Source: Planomicrobium sp. Y74 (GTDB lineage: Bacteria; Bacillota; Bacilli; Bacillales_A; Planococcaceae). From it: a stretch of DNA of 64,000 nucleotides. Both the position numbers and the translations under genes were made by a program. Shown piece after piece: positions 1-8,809 of this stretch. Each line of letters begins with the position of its first letter. The stretch's first letter is position 1. The notes beneath the pieces were generated by a model, which worked only from the letters and a program-made list of their open reading frames with translations, was not told where the DNA came from and searched no databases. The stretch is taken from positions 310,001 through 374,000 of the forward strand of contig NZ_RCWH01000005.1 in assembly GCF_003668635.1 (NCBI RefSeq). The letters run 5' to 3'.

Positions 1-1
1 G

Positions 2-655
2 TTAGTGGAAGCAAAAGGCCGCACTTTATTCGAAATCATCGAAGAAGTTGAGGAGCGCCTGGTGCGCAGCGGGAAAATTATGCCTCCATCTCCAATTACA
101 TCTGACAATAAGTCGGGTGGCGGCGGTGGATTTATCGCCGGAGCAGCGACTGGCGCATTGATTGGCGCAGCTGCAGGATTAATGCTGGCACCGAAGAGCG
201 GCAAGGAATTGCAGCAAACAGTGAAAGAAAAAGCCGCTGAAATGAAAGAGAAGAAAGAAGAAAAAGCTCAAGCGAAATCGGAAGAAGATTCCGGTCCCGG
301 CAAGCTGGACCAAGTAAAAGATAAGTTTGGCCAGGTTAAAGAAAAAACAAGCGGCGTGACTGAAAAGGCAAAAGGCAAAGCCGATGAGCTAAAAGCGAAG
401 CGTGAAGAAAAGAAAGAAGATAAAGAATTGAAGAAGCAGAAAAAAGCTGTTGAAAAAGAGGCAAAAGAGGAAGAAAAAGCTAGAAAAGAACATGAAAAAG
501 CTGTGAAGCAAGCTGAAAAAGAAGAGAAAAAAGCTGAAAAAGAAGAGAAGAAGGAAAATGGCGGCATTGAAGTCGTTGAATTCGGCAGCTCAGCTGTTGA
601 AAAAAATGACAGCGGCGATGTTAACATCCATCCTGCCGGCAAAGACAATAAATAA
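2..655 (+). CDS. YtxH-like protein with charged coiled-coil tail (possibly 5' partial)
   Basis: The frame is open to the left edge, so the true start may lie outside the window; a GTG at 5 is the first visible candidate. Residues about 40-70 hold a Gly/Ala-rich hydrophobic stretch followed by LMLAPKSGKEL, the signature of the YtxH (gas-vesicle/general stress) family, expected to be a short membrane anchor. The remainder is extremely rich in Lys, Glu and Ala in a heptad-like pattern, suggesting a long cytoplasmic helix, before a less charged C-terminus. Family members in bacilli are stress-associated, but no biochemical role is established. A Rho-independent terminator follows immediately. Confidence 0.7.
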   Translation, partial: LVEAKGRTLFEIIEEVEERLVRSGKIMPPSPITSDNKSGGGGGFIAGAATGALIGAAAGLMLAPKSGKELQQTVKEKAAEMKEKKEEKAQAKSEEDSGPGKLDQVKDKFGQVKEKTSGVTEKAKGKADELKAKREEKKEDKELKKQKKAVEKEAKEEEKARKEHEKAVKQAEKEEKKAEKEEKKENGGIEVVEFGSSAVEKNDSGDVNIHPAGKDNK

Positions 656-663
656 TAATGGGA

Positions 664-698
664 CCGGCGCCTCCTGATGGGGGCGCTGGTTTTATTTT
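664..698 (+). terminator. Rho-independent terminator after YtxH-like gene
   Basis: CCGGCGCC pairs with GGCGCTGG (one G-T pair) around a ten-base loop and is followed by TTTTATTTT. Confidence 0.75.
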
Positions 699-736
699 GG
701 GCGGAAGTAGGGGATGGTGGTGACTGATTTTTGATT

Positions 737-831
737 TACGCCCAACTTTTGTGGAAATACGCCCAACTTCGATGGAAATACGCCCAACTTCATCCAAAAT
801 ACGCCCAACTCCATATAAATGCGACAAACTA
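737..831. repeat. Short tandem array, 21-bp period with TACGCCCAACT core
   Basis: Four copies of TACGCCCAACT begin at 737, 758, 779 and 800, exactly 21 bp apart, with a degenerate fifth (TGCGACAAACT) at 821. The ten bases between cores differ but are A-rich. The array fills the gap between the YtxH-like gene and the end of the leftward NERD gene. The intercore lengths are too short for a CRISPR array. An apparent reading frame through it on the minus strand only mirrors the repeat and is not a gene. Confidence 0.8.
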
Positions 832-833
832 AC

Positions 834-1802
834 TTACAGTCGGTAACTGGAATCTTTGAAAGATCCGTTTTTATTCAAATCCATGCCACCTAACAAGCGT
901 GTCACTAACCTTCGATCATCCACACACAAAATCTCCCGTCCCAACCGGTTCGTCATGGGCTCGCCGGTCAGCAGGAACCAATCGCGGACCGTCTGGACGT
1001 GTGCGTTTTTATCCAAAACGCCGCAGCCTGGGCAACACCAATTGCCATACTGCCGCACCATGCCGATCCGGTCGCACGCCACACACCAGACGCCGCGCCG
1101 CATCACCTCGATCGGATATCTCGCATTTTCGCAAATCGGCTTCGGAGTGAAATGGACCAGCGACGCAATCATCATATCAGCCAACGCCTTCATTTCTTCC
1201 AGATTAAAAATGGCTTTTTCAACCGGCAGCGTGTGAAGGAAACGCGGCAGCTGGTGGGAGAAGAGGATGGGCTGCGTAGCCGGAACATTTTCAGCGATTT
1301 GTTTGGAATAGGACAAGACCAGTACAGACCTCAAAGGAAACAGAATCTCCCGCTCTCTCAGCCACTCTTCCAGCAGCCATTCATTATCAGCCATCTGTTC
1401 GAGCGGCGATTTCCGTCCAATAACGGTTCCGTCTTCCTTCATCTGCAGCATCTGAACAGGATGGCTATTGAAGAGCATGCGTCCGTTCATATTCTTCACT
1501 TCGAAAACATAAACGCCCCACCGGGTGATCATCACCGAATCCATTTGGAATGTGCGGAACGAGCTCAATCTGACGTTATGCAGCATCAGATGGGGAAATG
1601 TCACTTGGCTCCTCGCGTAATAATGGTCGAAACGCTCTTCTCCGGCTTGCCCGGCAACTTCCACGTAATAATCCTTTTCGACTTGCCCGTAATGCGCATG
1701 CCGCTTTGGCAAACGCCGCAACAGCACTTCCAGCTCTTCTTTCGTTCGTGACTCCTCGCGTTCTTTCCAAATCACCGGCATCCCTCTTTTTAATTTGAAC
1801 AT
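834..1802 (-). CDS. NERD domain protein with C-terminal zinc ribbon
   Basis: This 322-residue protein carries a nuclease-related domain (NERD) at about residues 50-165: GEERFD near 54-59, an Asp in FQMDSV near 88 and EVKN near 101-104 match the conserved acidic/Lys core of this restriction-endonuclease-like fold. Near the C-terminus CVAC (240-243) and CCPGC (256-260) supply paired cysteines of a likely zinc ribbon. NERD proteins are predicted to act on nucleic acid, but the substrate is unknown. The upstream ribosome site is weak (AAAGTG). The gene is followed on its own strand only by the 21-bp repeat array. Family assignment is firm; function is inference. Confidence 0.8.
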   Translation of the reverse strand: MFKLKRGMPVIWKEREESRTKEELEVLLRRLPKRHAHYGQVEKDYYVEVAGQAGEERFDHYYARSQVTFPHLMLHNVRLSSFRTFQMDSVMITRWGVYVFEVKNMNGRMLFNSHPVQMLQMKEDGTVIGRKSPLEQMADNEWLLEEWLREREILFPLRSVLVLSYSKQIAENVPATQPILFSHQLPRFLHTLPVEKAIFNLEEMKALADMMIASLVHFTPKPICENARYPIEVMRRGVWCVACDRIGMVRQYGNWCCPGCGVLDKNAHVQTVRDWFLLTGEPMTNRLGREILCVDDRRLVTRLLGGMDLNKNGSFKDSSYRL

Positions 1803-1884
1803 AGCACTTTAAATAAACCATGCCCATACTTTCATTTAAAATAAAAATTTAATCGCCGTATAGTCACCAAAAATAATATTTGCG

Positions 1885-1923
1885 CCACAAAAAAATGCAC
1901 CGCCCATAAGGGGCAGGTGCATT
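1885..1923 (-). terminator. Terminator of the UMF1-type transporter gene
   Basis: AATGCACC and GGTGCATT form the stem. On the minus strand it is followed by a seven-base T run, and it lies seven bases past the stop codon. Confidence 0.8.
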
Positions 1924-1929
1924 ATAATT

Positions 1930-3210
1930 TTAAGTCTCCAAAGCAACTTCATCAACCGAGTCATGCGGTTCCGGTTCCGGCACACGCGTCAGGACGATCA
2001 ATCCGATGATGAACAGGATGACGAGGCTGAAGACGCCAAAGCGGGAGTCGCCGGTCAATTGAGCGGTGACGGCAACCAGGATCGGTCCCATAATGGCAGC
2101 AAATTTTCCGAAGACGTTATAGAAACCGAAAAACTCGTTTGAATTCTCTTTCGGCACAAGTTTGCCGAAATAGGAGCGGCTCAGGGCCTGGATGCCGCCC
2201 TGACTGGAAGCGACCAGCATCGCGAGTACCCAGAAGTCGCCGATCGTTTCCATGAACATCGCGTAGATACAAACGACAATATAGACACAAATGCCGACAT
2301 ACAGCATCTTTTTGCCGGTAAAGCGGTCAGCGAGCCGTCCATATAGGAGTGCGAATGGAGCGGCGACGACCTGTGTTGCGAACAAGACGATCAGCAAGCT
2401 GGTCGAAGTAAGGCCCAAATCTGTCCCATACGCTGTCGACATCGCAATAATTGTGCCGACCCCATCAATATAAAAGAAGTAAGCGATCAGGAACAGAACG
2501 ATGGCTCGGTATTGCCGAATTTCCTTCAACGTCTTGCCGAGTCGCTTGAAACTTTGCCCGACCGGATTCGGCTCCCGTTTGATGAAATAACGCTGATGGA
2601 CATTTTTGAACATCGGAATCGAGAAGCAGACCCACCAGACAGCAGTGATCAAAAAGGCGACGCGGCTTGCGTTGGTGACGGACAAGGGAAGAACTCCATT
2701 TTGCGCTAATAAAATAATGGCAATTGAAATGATGAATGGAATAGTCGAACCGATATAGCCGAGGCCGTAGCCGAATGAAGAAACGCGGTTCATGCGTTTT
2801 TCCGTTGCAACGTCAACGATAAATGCATCATAGAAAAGATTGGATCCGGTCGCGCCAAGTGCTGCGAATATATAGCAGACGAGCATCAGCAGCCAGTTAT
2901 CGCTTGGTACAAATGCGAGCATCGCAGTTGATACCGTACCCAACAGGAAGAATGCTGTAAAAAATTTCTTTTTCATTCCTTCGTAGTCAGCGATTGTTCC
3001 AAGAATCGGTCCGATCATCGCCAGGATAAATGTGAAAATGGCGATGGTATAGCCGAGATAGGCGGTGGAATCGGATAAACTGACTCCCGCGTCAGTCGCG
3101 GCAGCTTTATAGTAGAGCGGAAAGACGGCTGTAGTGATGATAATTGAATAAGCTGAACTCCCCCAGTCATACAGCGCCCAGCTTTTCTCTGTCTTAGTGA
3201 ACTTTTTCAT
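1930..3210 (-). CDS. MFS transporter, UMF1 (Atg22-like) type
   Basis: The protein of about 426 residues has some twelve hydrophobic segments. It begins WALYDWGSSAYS, the diagnostic N-terminal motif of the UMF1/Atg22-like branch of the major facilitator superfamily. Members are membrane permeases, some linked to amino-acid or solute efflux; the substrate here is unknown. An in-frame ATG lies 33 bases further upstream (3243), but the ATG at 3210 has the better-spaced AAGGGG ribosome site and gives the usual family N-terminus. The C-terminal tail is acidic. It appears monocistronic, with its own terminator. Confidence 0.8.
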   Translation of the reverse strand: MKKFTKTEKSWALYDWGSSAYSIIITTAVFPLYYKAAATDAGVSLSDSTAYLGYTIAIFTFILAMIGPILGTIADYEGMKKKFFTAFFLLGTVSTAMLAFVPSDNWLLMLVCYIFAALGATGSNLFYDAFIVDVATEKRMNRVSSFGYGLGYIGSTIPFIISIAIILLAQNGVLPLSVTNASRVAFLITAVWWVCFSIPMFKNVHQRYFIKREPNPVGQSFKRLGKTLKEIRQYRAIVLFLIAYFFYIDGVGTIIAMSTAYGTDLGLTSTSLLIVLFATQVVAAPFALLYGRLADRFTGKKMLYVGICVYIVVCIYAMFMETIGDFWVLAMLVASSQGGIQALSRSYFGKLVPKENSNEFFGFYNVFGKFAAIMGPILVAVTAQLTGDSRFGVFSLVILFIIGLIVLTRVPEPEPHDSVDEVALET

Positions 3211-3336
3211 CTCCTGATTCCCCTTAGTAAATGATAATTTCATTGTACAAGAACTAGGGGGGAAAAGAATCGTTTTTGAAAATATTTACTGAAATTTTAC
3301 ATAATTTCAGGCGGCAGGGTAATAAAACATCATTAT

Positions 3337-3365
3337 TTGAGCCGAATCTTTGATTCCGTTAAACT
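3337..3365 (+). promoter_or_regulatory. Candidate SigA promoter of exoA
   Basis: TTGAGC and TAAACT are separated by 17 bases and lie 33 bp before the exoA start codon. The match is moderate (4/6 in the -10), found by eye only. Confidence 0.4.
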
Positions 3366-3397
3366 AATAAAAGACAGTGAAATGAGGAGAATGGCTT

Positions 3398-4150
3398 TTG
3401 AAATTGATTTCATGGAACGTAAACGGTTTGCGGGCTGTTGTGAAGAAAGGCTTTATGGAGTTTTTTGAGGCAGCGGACGCAGATATATTCTGCCTGCAGG
3501 AGATTAAATTGCAGGAAGGGCAAATTGAAATGGATCTCCCCGGGTACCATCTTTATTGGAATTACGCGGAGAAGAAAGGTTATTCAGGAACGGCGATTTT
3601 CTCAAAACACGAACCGCTTTCTGTACAATACGGGATTAACCACGTAAATCATTCGAGTGAAGGAAGGGCAATCACTTTGGAATTTGACGATTTCTACTTG
3701 GTGAATGTTTACACACCGAACTCTCAGCACGGGTTGCTGCGGCTTGATTTCCGGCTCGAATGGGAAGAAGCGGTGCTCGATTACGTGAAGGAACTCGACA
3801 GCCGGAAGCCGGTCATCCTGTGCGGCGACTTGAATGTGGCGCATCAGGAAATTGATCTGAAGAATCCAAAGGCGAATTTGAAAAATTCCGGGTTCACACC
3901 GGAAGAACGCGGGAAAATGACTGAATTTCTGGGGAGCGGATTTACCGATTCGTTCCGTTATTTCCATCCTGATCTAAGCGGAGCCTATACCTGGTGGTCC
4001 TATCGCACCGAGTGCAGGCCGCGAAACATCGGATGGCGCATCGATTATTTTATCGTTTCCAATCGTATGGTGCCCAATATGGAACAGGCGAAAATCCATA
4101 AAGATGTTTTAGGGTCAGACCATTGCCCGATTGAACTTGAATTGAAATGA
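3398..4150 (+). CDS. exoA: Exodeoxyribonuclease III / AP endonuclease
   Basis: This 250-residue protein matches the length of the Bacillus ExoA family. It opens with KLISWNVNGLRA and has the Mg-binding Glu in CLQEIKL (about 35), GDLNVAH with the catalytic Asp/Asn pair, and C-terminal GSDHCPIELEL with the catalytic His. It would cleave DNA at abasic sites and remove 3' blocking groups in base-excision repair. The start is TTG at 3398, preceded by GAGGAG at 3384-3389; the nearby ATG at 3391 is in a different frame. A strong terminator begins at the stop codon. Confidence 0.93.
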   Translation: MKLISWNVNGLRAVVKKGFMEFFEAADADIFCLQEIKLQEGQIEMDLPGYHLYWNYAEKKGYSGTAIFSKHEPLSVQYGINHVNHSSEGRAITLEFDDFYLVNVYTPNSQHGLLRLDFRLEWEEAVLDYVKELDSRKPVILCGDLNVAHQEIDLKNPKANLKNSGFTPEERGKMTEFLGSGFTDSFRYFHPDLSGAYTWWSYRTECRPRNIGWRIDYFIVSNRMVPNMEQAKIHKDVLGSDHCPIELELK

Positions 4151-4190
4151 AAAGAGCGTCTGGAGTAAATTCTCCGGACGCTCTTTTCGT
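4151..4190 (+). terminator. Terminator of exoA
   Basis: AAAAGAGCGTC and GACGCTCTTTT pair, with an inner TGGAG/CTCC extension and a T-rich tail. The hairpin starts at the stop codon. Confidence 0.9.
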
Positions 4191-4207
4191 TATTATTGCT
4201 GATTTTT

Positions 4208-4692
4208 GTGTCCAGACTCCGGCGGCCCAGCTCTTCGGGTCATAAGCCAGCCCAGCTGCGTGGCTTACGCCACTACGCTGATCCGTCTTATGCCTTTCAG
4301 AGCTTGACGGGCGCCGTCGCATTTCTAGTGTCCAGACTCCGGCGGCCCAGCTCTTCGGGTCATAAGCCAGCCCAGCTGCGTGGCTTACGCCACTACGCTG
4401 ATCCGTCTTATGCCTTTCAGAGCTTAACGGGCACCGTCGCATTTCTAGTGTCCAGACTCCGGCGGCCCAGCTCTTCGGGTCATAAGGCAGCTTAGCTATG
4501 CGGCAAAGAGCGCCGCTCCGCTATTCTGGCTTATGCCTTTCAGAGCTTAACGGGCGCCGTCGCTTTTCTAGTGTCCAGACTCCGGCGGCCCAGCCCCTCG
4601 AGTCGCTTCGGTCTTGCCAGCAATGGCAAAGAACGCCATTACTTTCAAGCCCTCCAGCGCTTGTCGTGGCTTAACGGGCACCGTCGCTTTTC
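4208..4692 (+). repeat. Array of four ~120-bp palindromic elements (three type A, one type B)
   Basis: Units starting TGTCCAGACTCC begin at about 4209, 4329, 4449 and 4573. The first three (type A) contain AGCTCTTCGGGTCATAAG near the left and CTTATGCCTTTCAGAGCT near the right, which are near inverse complements, so each unit can fold into one long imperfect hairpin. The fourth (type B) has a different interior containing AATGGC/GCCATT. Units end with a T-rich GCxTTTTCT. The array fills the whole gap between exoA and the converging gene and touches that gene's stop codon. Reading frames through it are repeat artefacts. Confidence 0.9.
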
Positions 4693-5880
4693 TTATATAC
4701 CCATCACATTCTTCGCCAGCCGCTCGCAATTATTCTGGTCGAAATAATCGATGTAGAGCGGTGCTTTCGGATACCACTCGTTTGTCGTGATGTTTTCCTC
4801 TACAATTTTTTTGAGGTATTGATAAACTTCCTCAAGCGAATCGGCTTTATAGCCGTAGAGGTCTGTATCGAGGCTCAGGTATGTCCCGCGCCGTGCCATG
4901 TATTCCTCTTTATCGAACATATTGAAGATGATGGGTTTGTTGAGGTAAAGGAAATCCCAGGAGACGCTCGTTATGTCGGTGAGCAGCATGTCGTTTTCGA
5001 CAATGGCCTTTTCGATGGAGGAATGGTTGAAATCCTGGAATTCGATGCCGCTTTCCGGATGGTCGAGGCCGGTGAAATGTTTCTCGAATTTCCGCATGAA
5101 TGGATGCAGCGCGACGCGCATATGCAGGTTATTATCAGAAATCAGTTTGCGTATGCCTTCGTGGCTGACCAATCCGAATGTATTTTTGAAATAATCGCTT
5201 TCAACGAATTCTTCTTCCGTCAGATCAAAAAGCCATTCACGCCAGGTCATCATCATTAGAATTTTCCGGACTTGCGGAGCCGGCTGATTTGTCTTGAAGC
5301 GGTCGAAGCGCGGAAATCCGGTGACAATCAGTTTGTTCTCGGGAATCTCCCATTGGTTGAGCTTTAAATCTTTTTCATATTCCGATGCACAGTTAAAGTA
5401 ATCCGTCCGTGCCAATAAAGGGACATCCTCTTTTTGGATCAGGATTCTCTTGAATCCTTCGATTCCGTGACTGATATGGGTGATAACGGTCTTCCTGTTC
5501 AGAAACAGGAATTTATCGACGGCTGGCGCAATATCATACATCAGGGAATGACCGTGGAATGTATAGTCGGCTTTAAAGAACAGGCGATAGTTCCGAAAAC
5601 TGCCAAGCGCCAAGGCATTGGCCAGCTGTTTGTCCTGAGCATATGATTTCTTCGGATCATACATCCAGTATGCCGTCACTTTATCCTGGTGGTTCTCTAT
5701 CAGGTATTTATGAAAAACAGCCGCATTGTCTTCATATTTCTCTCCAAGGTTACCACCGACCAAAACGATTTTCTTATCACCTTTCCGGGAGGGGAAGAAA
5801 GAAAGTATATAAGCTGCAGAAACTTTCAAAAAAACTTTCAGGGGATCAAATCTCCCTCTTTCCTTCAACTCAATGCTCAT
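4693..5880 (-). CDS. CDP-glycerol glycerophosphotransferase family protein
   Basis: This protein of about 395 residues belongs to the TagB/TagF-type family that transfers glycerol phosphate or similar units during wall teichoic acid synthesis at the inner membrane face. Visible family features are HISHGIEGFKR, TGFPRFD and the C-terminal TDITSVSWDFLYLNKPIIF block, where the Asp-x-x-Ser region is thought to contact the CDP-linked donor. It is short compared with full TagF polymerases, so a single-transfer or polysaccharide-modifying role is plausible. The start at 5880 has CAGGG upstream; another ATG at 5898 lacks a ribosome site. No other teichoic acid genes are nearby. Confidence 0.8.
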   Translation of the reverse strand: MSIELKERGRFDPLKVFLKVSAAYILSFFPSRKGDKKIVLVGGNLGEKYEDNAAVFHKYLIENHQDKVTAYWMYDPKKSYAQDKQLANALALGSFRNYRLFFKADYTFHGHSLMYDIAPAVDKFLFLNRKTVITHISHGIEGFKRILIQKEDVPLLARTDYFNCASEYEKDLKLNQWEIPENKLIVTGFPRFDRFKTNQPAPQVRKILMMMTWREWLFDLTEEEFVESDYFKNTFGLVSHEGIRKLISDNNLHMRVALHPFMRKFEKHFTGLDHPESGIEFQDFNHSSIEKAIVENDMLLTDITSVSWDFLYLNKPIIFNMFDKEEYMARRGTYLSLDTDLYGYKADSLEEVYQYLKKIVEENITTNEWYPKAPLYIDYFDQNNCERLAKNVMGI

Positions 5881-6044
5881 GTTCAGCCCTGCTTTCATAT
5901 GGTTGTTCTGATTCTAATTTTTCCATATCCCCGCCGCTTTGTCCATCTGCAGAAAAATATTCATTTTTCAACGAATTAGAGGTTTAATATTCTTGATAAT
6001 GGGAAGTTTATAAGGTGATACAAGAATGCGGAGGAGGATTCAAT

Positions 6045-7667
6045 ATGAAGGAAAACAATGAAGATAAACACCGGAAGATGGGAACGGGAGAAAGCGAAGA
6101 AACTCTAACGACCCGGCAAGGCCATCCGGTCAAAGACAATCAGAATATACGGACTGTCGGCAACCGGGGTCCGGCTACATTGGAAAACTATCATTTCATA
6201 GAAAAAATCTCGCATTTTGACCGTGAAGAGATTCCAGAGCGTATTGTCCATGCACGAGGCACAGGAGCCTTCGGTTATTTCGAAACGTACGGAACAGTCG
6301 GCGACGAGCCGGTGGAAAAATATACACGAGCTAAGGTATTTTCAGGCAAAGGCAAGCAAACACCGTTGATGGTCCGCTTTTCCACAGTGGCAGGATCACG
6401 CCACTCGCCGGAAACAGAACGTGACCCACGCGGATTTGCAGTTAAGATGTATACCGAAGACGGCAACTGGGATTTGGTCGGCAATAACCTAAAAATCTTC
6501 TTTATCCGCGATGCGATGAAATTCCCGGATATGATTCATGCCTTCAAAACAGATCCTGCTTCAAATATTGCAGATCCGCAGCGCATGTTCGATTTTGTGG
6601 CACGTTCACCTGAAGCGACGCATATGATCACACTGTTGTTCTCGCCATGGGGCATACCGGCAACTTACCGCCATATGCAAGGTTCCGGCGTTAACACCTA
6701 TAAATGGGTCAATGACAAAGGTGAAGCGGTACTCGTTAAATATCATTGGGAGCCGAAACAAGGCATCCGCAATTTGACGCAAAAAGAAGCCAGTGAAATT
6801 CAGGCTGAAAATGTAGGACATGCTACACAGGACCTGTATGAAGCAATCGAAAATGGAGATTATCCGGAATGGGAATTATTCGTTCAGATCATGAGTGATG
6901 ATGAGCATCCGGAACTCGATTTCGATCCATTAGATGATACAAAACTATGGCCGCAGGATAAATTCCCATTCCTTCCTGTCGGCAAAATGGTATTGAACCG
7001 CAACCCGGTCGATCACCATGCTGAAATTGAGCAGGCTGCATTCGGAACAGGGGTACTTGTGGATGGTCTGGATTTCTCAGACGATAAAATGCTGCAGGGC
7101 CGCACGTTCTCGTACTCTGATACTCAACGTTACCGTTTGGGTGCAAACTACCTGAAACTTCCGGTCAACGCACCGAAGAAACGTGTAGCGACGAATCAGC
7201 AGCGCGGTATGATGGATGTCAAGAATCCACATGAAAATCCGTCGAATCCTTCTATTAACTATGAACCATCCGTACTGGGCGGATTTAAGGAAGCAGACAA
7301 GGAAGGCACACCGGATCACGAACCGGCTTATAACGACCGTCTTATGAAAGCACCAATTGACCGTACCAACAACTATGGACAAGCGGGTGAGACATATCGC
7401 AGCTTCGAAGATTGGGAACGTGATGAGCTGATCAATAATCTCGGCGATGCGCTGTCTGTCTGCGATCCACGTATTCAAGATGAAATGATTGAGCATTTTA
7501 CACAGGCCGATGAAGATTATGGTCGCCGTGTACGTGAGAATCTTGAAGAAAAACTGGAAGCGATGAAAGAAATGAAAGATGCTGAGCCGAAATTGATGGG
7601 ACAGCCTGCTTCCAACAAATTGGCGCAGGGTGCTGCTAAAAAAGGGCATGAAGCTGAAAGATATTAA
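6045..7667 (+). CDS. katA: Catalase (heme, monofunctional)
   Basis: This 540-residue catalase disproportionates hydrogen peroxide in the cytoplasm. [15 protein letters not shown] carries the distal catalytic His, [14 protein letters not shown] the distal Asn, and [12 protein letters not shown] the proximal heme-ligand Tyr region. The start is ATG 6045 with GGAGGAGG about seven bases upstream; a GTG at 6015 in the same frame lacks one. A Lys/Glu-rich tail of about 40 residues follows the core. It is transcribed divergently from the glycerophosphotransferase gene. PerR control is common for this gene in bacilli, but no convincing PerR box was found by eye. Confidence 0.95.
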   Translation: MKENNEDKHRKMGTGESEETLTTRQGHPVKDNQNIRTVGNRGPATLENYHFIEKISHFDREEIPERIVHARGTGAFGYFETYGTVGDEPVEKYTRAKVFSGKGKQTPLMVRFSTVAGSRHSPETERDPRGFAVKMYTEDGNWDLVGNNLKIFFIRDAMKFPDMIHAFKTDPASNIADPQRMFDFVARSPEATHMITLLFSPWGIPATYRHMQGSGVNTYKWVNDKGEAVLVKYHWEPKQGIRNLTQKEASEIQAENVGHATQDLYEAIENGDYPEWELFVQIMSDDEHPELDFDPLDDTKLWPQDKFPFLPVGKMVLNRNPVDHHAEIEQAAFGTGVLVDGLDFSDDKMLQGRTFSYSDTQRYRLGANYLKLPVNAPKKRVATNQQRGMMDVKNPHENPSNPSINYEPSVLGGFKEADKEGTPDHEPAYNDRLMKAPIDRTNNYGQAGETYRSFEDWERDELINNLGDALSVCDPRIQDEMIEHFTQADEDYGRRVRENLEEKLEAMKEMKDAEPKLMGQPASNKLAQGAAKKGHEAERY

Positions 7668-7680
7668 TAGAAGCTGAAAG

Positions 7681-7720
7681 TCCGGCAAGCCGTTTCGACG
7701 GTTTGCCGGATTTTTTTTTA
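7681..7720 (+). terminator. Terminator of katA
   Basis: TCCGGCAAGCCG and CGGTTTGCCGGA pair around TTTCGA, followed by a run of nine T. Confidence 0.92.
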
Positions 7721-7744
7721 GGTTTAAAAAATATAAATGTTCAA

Positions 7745-8269
7745 AGTTTGATAAAGCTTTAAAAGGAGTTTATTTCTGTCCAGACTCCAGCGCCCAACTC
7801 TTCGGGTCATAAGCCACTCTGGCTGTGCGGCTGAAAACACGCCGCTTCGCCAGAGCGTCTTATGCCTTTCAGAGCTGAACGGGCGCTTCCGCTTTTCTAT
7901 CTGTCCAGACTCCAGCGCCCAACTCTTCGGGTCATAAGCCACTCTGGCTGTGCGGCTGAAAACACCCGCTTCGCCAGAGCGTCTTATGCCTTTCAGAGCT
8001 GAACGGGCGCTTCCGCTTTTCTATCTGTCCAGACTCCAGCGCCCAACTCTTCGGGTCATAAGCCACTCTGGCTGTGCGGCTGAAAACACGCCGCTTCGCC
8101 AGAGCGTCTTATGCCTTTCAGAGCTGAACGGGCGCTTCCGCTTTTCTATCTGTCCAGACTCCGGCGACCCAGCTCTTCGAGTCATAAGCCAAATCAGCTG
8201 TGTGGCCAAGGTCACTTCGCTGATTCGTCTTATGCTTGTCAGAGTTAAACGGGTGCCGTCGCTTTTCTA
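7745..8269 (+). repeat. Array of four type A palindromic elements with leader flank
   Basis: Units beginning CTGTCCAGACTCC start at about 7776, 7901, 8025 and 8150. The first and third are essentially identical (125 bp), the second lacks one base in the centre, and the fourth is a diverged copy resembling the 10.4-kb units. Outer GCGCCC/GGGCGC, then AACTCT/AGAGCT, CATAAG/CTTATG and CTCTGGC/GCCAGAG arms give a nested full-length hairpin. The array is preceded by a flank (7745-7775) also found before the copy at 16.7 kb. It fills the space between the katA terminator and the sigma-factor gene. Confidence 0.9.
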
Positions 8270-8277
8270 AAATTCTT

Positions 8278-8305
8278 CAAACACTTTTGCATGTTCATCC
8301 GTTAT
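8278..8305 (+). promoter_or_regulatory. Candidate ECF-type promoter upstream of the sigma gene
   Basis: CAAACA and CGTTAT are separated by 16 bases, resembling the AAC/CGT pattern of ECF promoters, and lie about 40 bp before the sigma-factor start. This would allow autoregulation, but the match is by eye and weak. Confidence 0.25.
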
Positions 8306-8345
8306 CTTAATGAGAGAGGCAGTAAAACAGAAAGCGGGGAATGGA

Positions 8346-8807
8346 ATGGATACCGAAACGATGTATGAAAATCTGAAAAATGACTTGGTCCGCTTCGCCC
8401 GTTCCATTTCCCGGCACGAGCAGGAAGCCGACGACCTGATGCAGGACGCTCTCGAAAAGTCGCTAAAGGAAAAAGAATTGGTGGATCTGCCAGTCTACAA
8501 GCAGCGTGCATGGTTTTTCAGGGTGATGAAAAATCGGCTGATTGATGATCGGCGAAAAGACCAGCGCATATCAGAGTGGGAAGAAGAAATGGATTTTCCG
8601 GAACAGACATTGGCGCTCAACCGGCTGGAAATGACCGAGTTGCTGTCGCATCTGACTCCGGAAATGGGCGATCTTGTATTCAAGCGTTATTGGCTGGGAA
8701 TGACCAGCAAAGAAATCGGGGACCAGCTTCAAGTCCCGGCAGCGACCATCAGATATAAGCTGCATTTCGCGATTAAAAAATTGAGAGACATACTTGAGGA
8801 GGAATAA
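8346..8807 (+). CDS. ECF-like sigma-70 family RNA polymerase sigma factor
   Basis: This protein of about 153 residues has only regions 2 and 4, as in ECF sigma factors. Region 2 holds EADDLMQDALEKSL and the helix around RAWFFRVMKNRLIDDRRK; region 4 holds VFKRYWLGMTSKEIGDQL and VPAATIRYKLHFAIKKL, the -35-recognising helix-turn-helix. ATG 8346 is preferred because AAGCGGGG lies about seven bases upstream; an in-frame ATG at 8310 has no site. The next gene starts three bases after the stop. No recognisable anti-sigma factor is adjacent, so how its activity is controlled is unclear. The promoters it reads are unknown. Confidence 0.85.
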   Translation: MDTETMYENLKNDLVRFARSISRHEQEADDLMQDALEKSLKEKELVDLPVYKQRAWFFRVMKNRLIDDRRKDQRISEWEEEMDFPEQTLALNRLEMTELLSHLTPEMGDLVFKRYWLGMTSKEIGDQLQVPAATIRYKLHFAIKKLRDILEEE

Positions 8808-8809
8808 AG

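Noticed and set aside
268..648. Minus-strand frame rich in Ser and Phe
   Set aside because: Shadow of the Lys/Glu-rich YtxH-like gene.
621..827. Minus-strand frame with repeated VGRI units
   Set aside because: It is the reverse reading of the 21-bp array, not a gene.
737..831. CRISPR array
   Set aside because: Cores are 11 bp and spacers about 10 bp; no cas genes are present.
999..1751. 250-codon plus-strand frame opposite the NERD gene
   Set aside because: Antisense frame in a GC-richer stretch; the NERD motifs on the other strand are clear.
4050..4495. Open frames on both strands across the 4.2-kb repeats
   Set aside because: They translate the palindromic elements, repeat with the same period, and have no ribosome sites.
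5946..6044. PerR box before katA
   Set aside because: Only weak partial matches to the TTATAATNATTATAA consensus were seen.
7724..8270. Open frames across the 7.8-kb repeats
   Set aside because: Same repeat artefact; the similar peptides on both strands result from the inverted arms.
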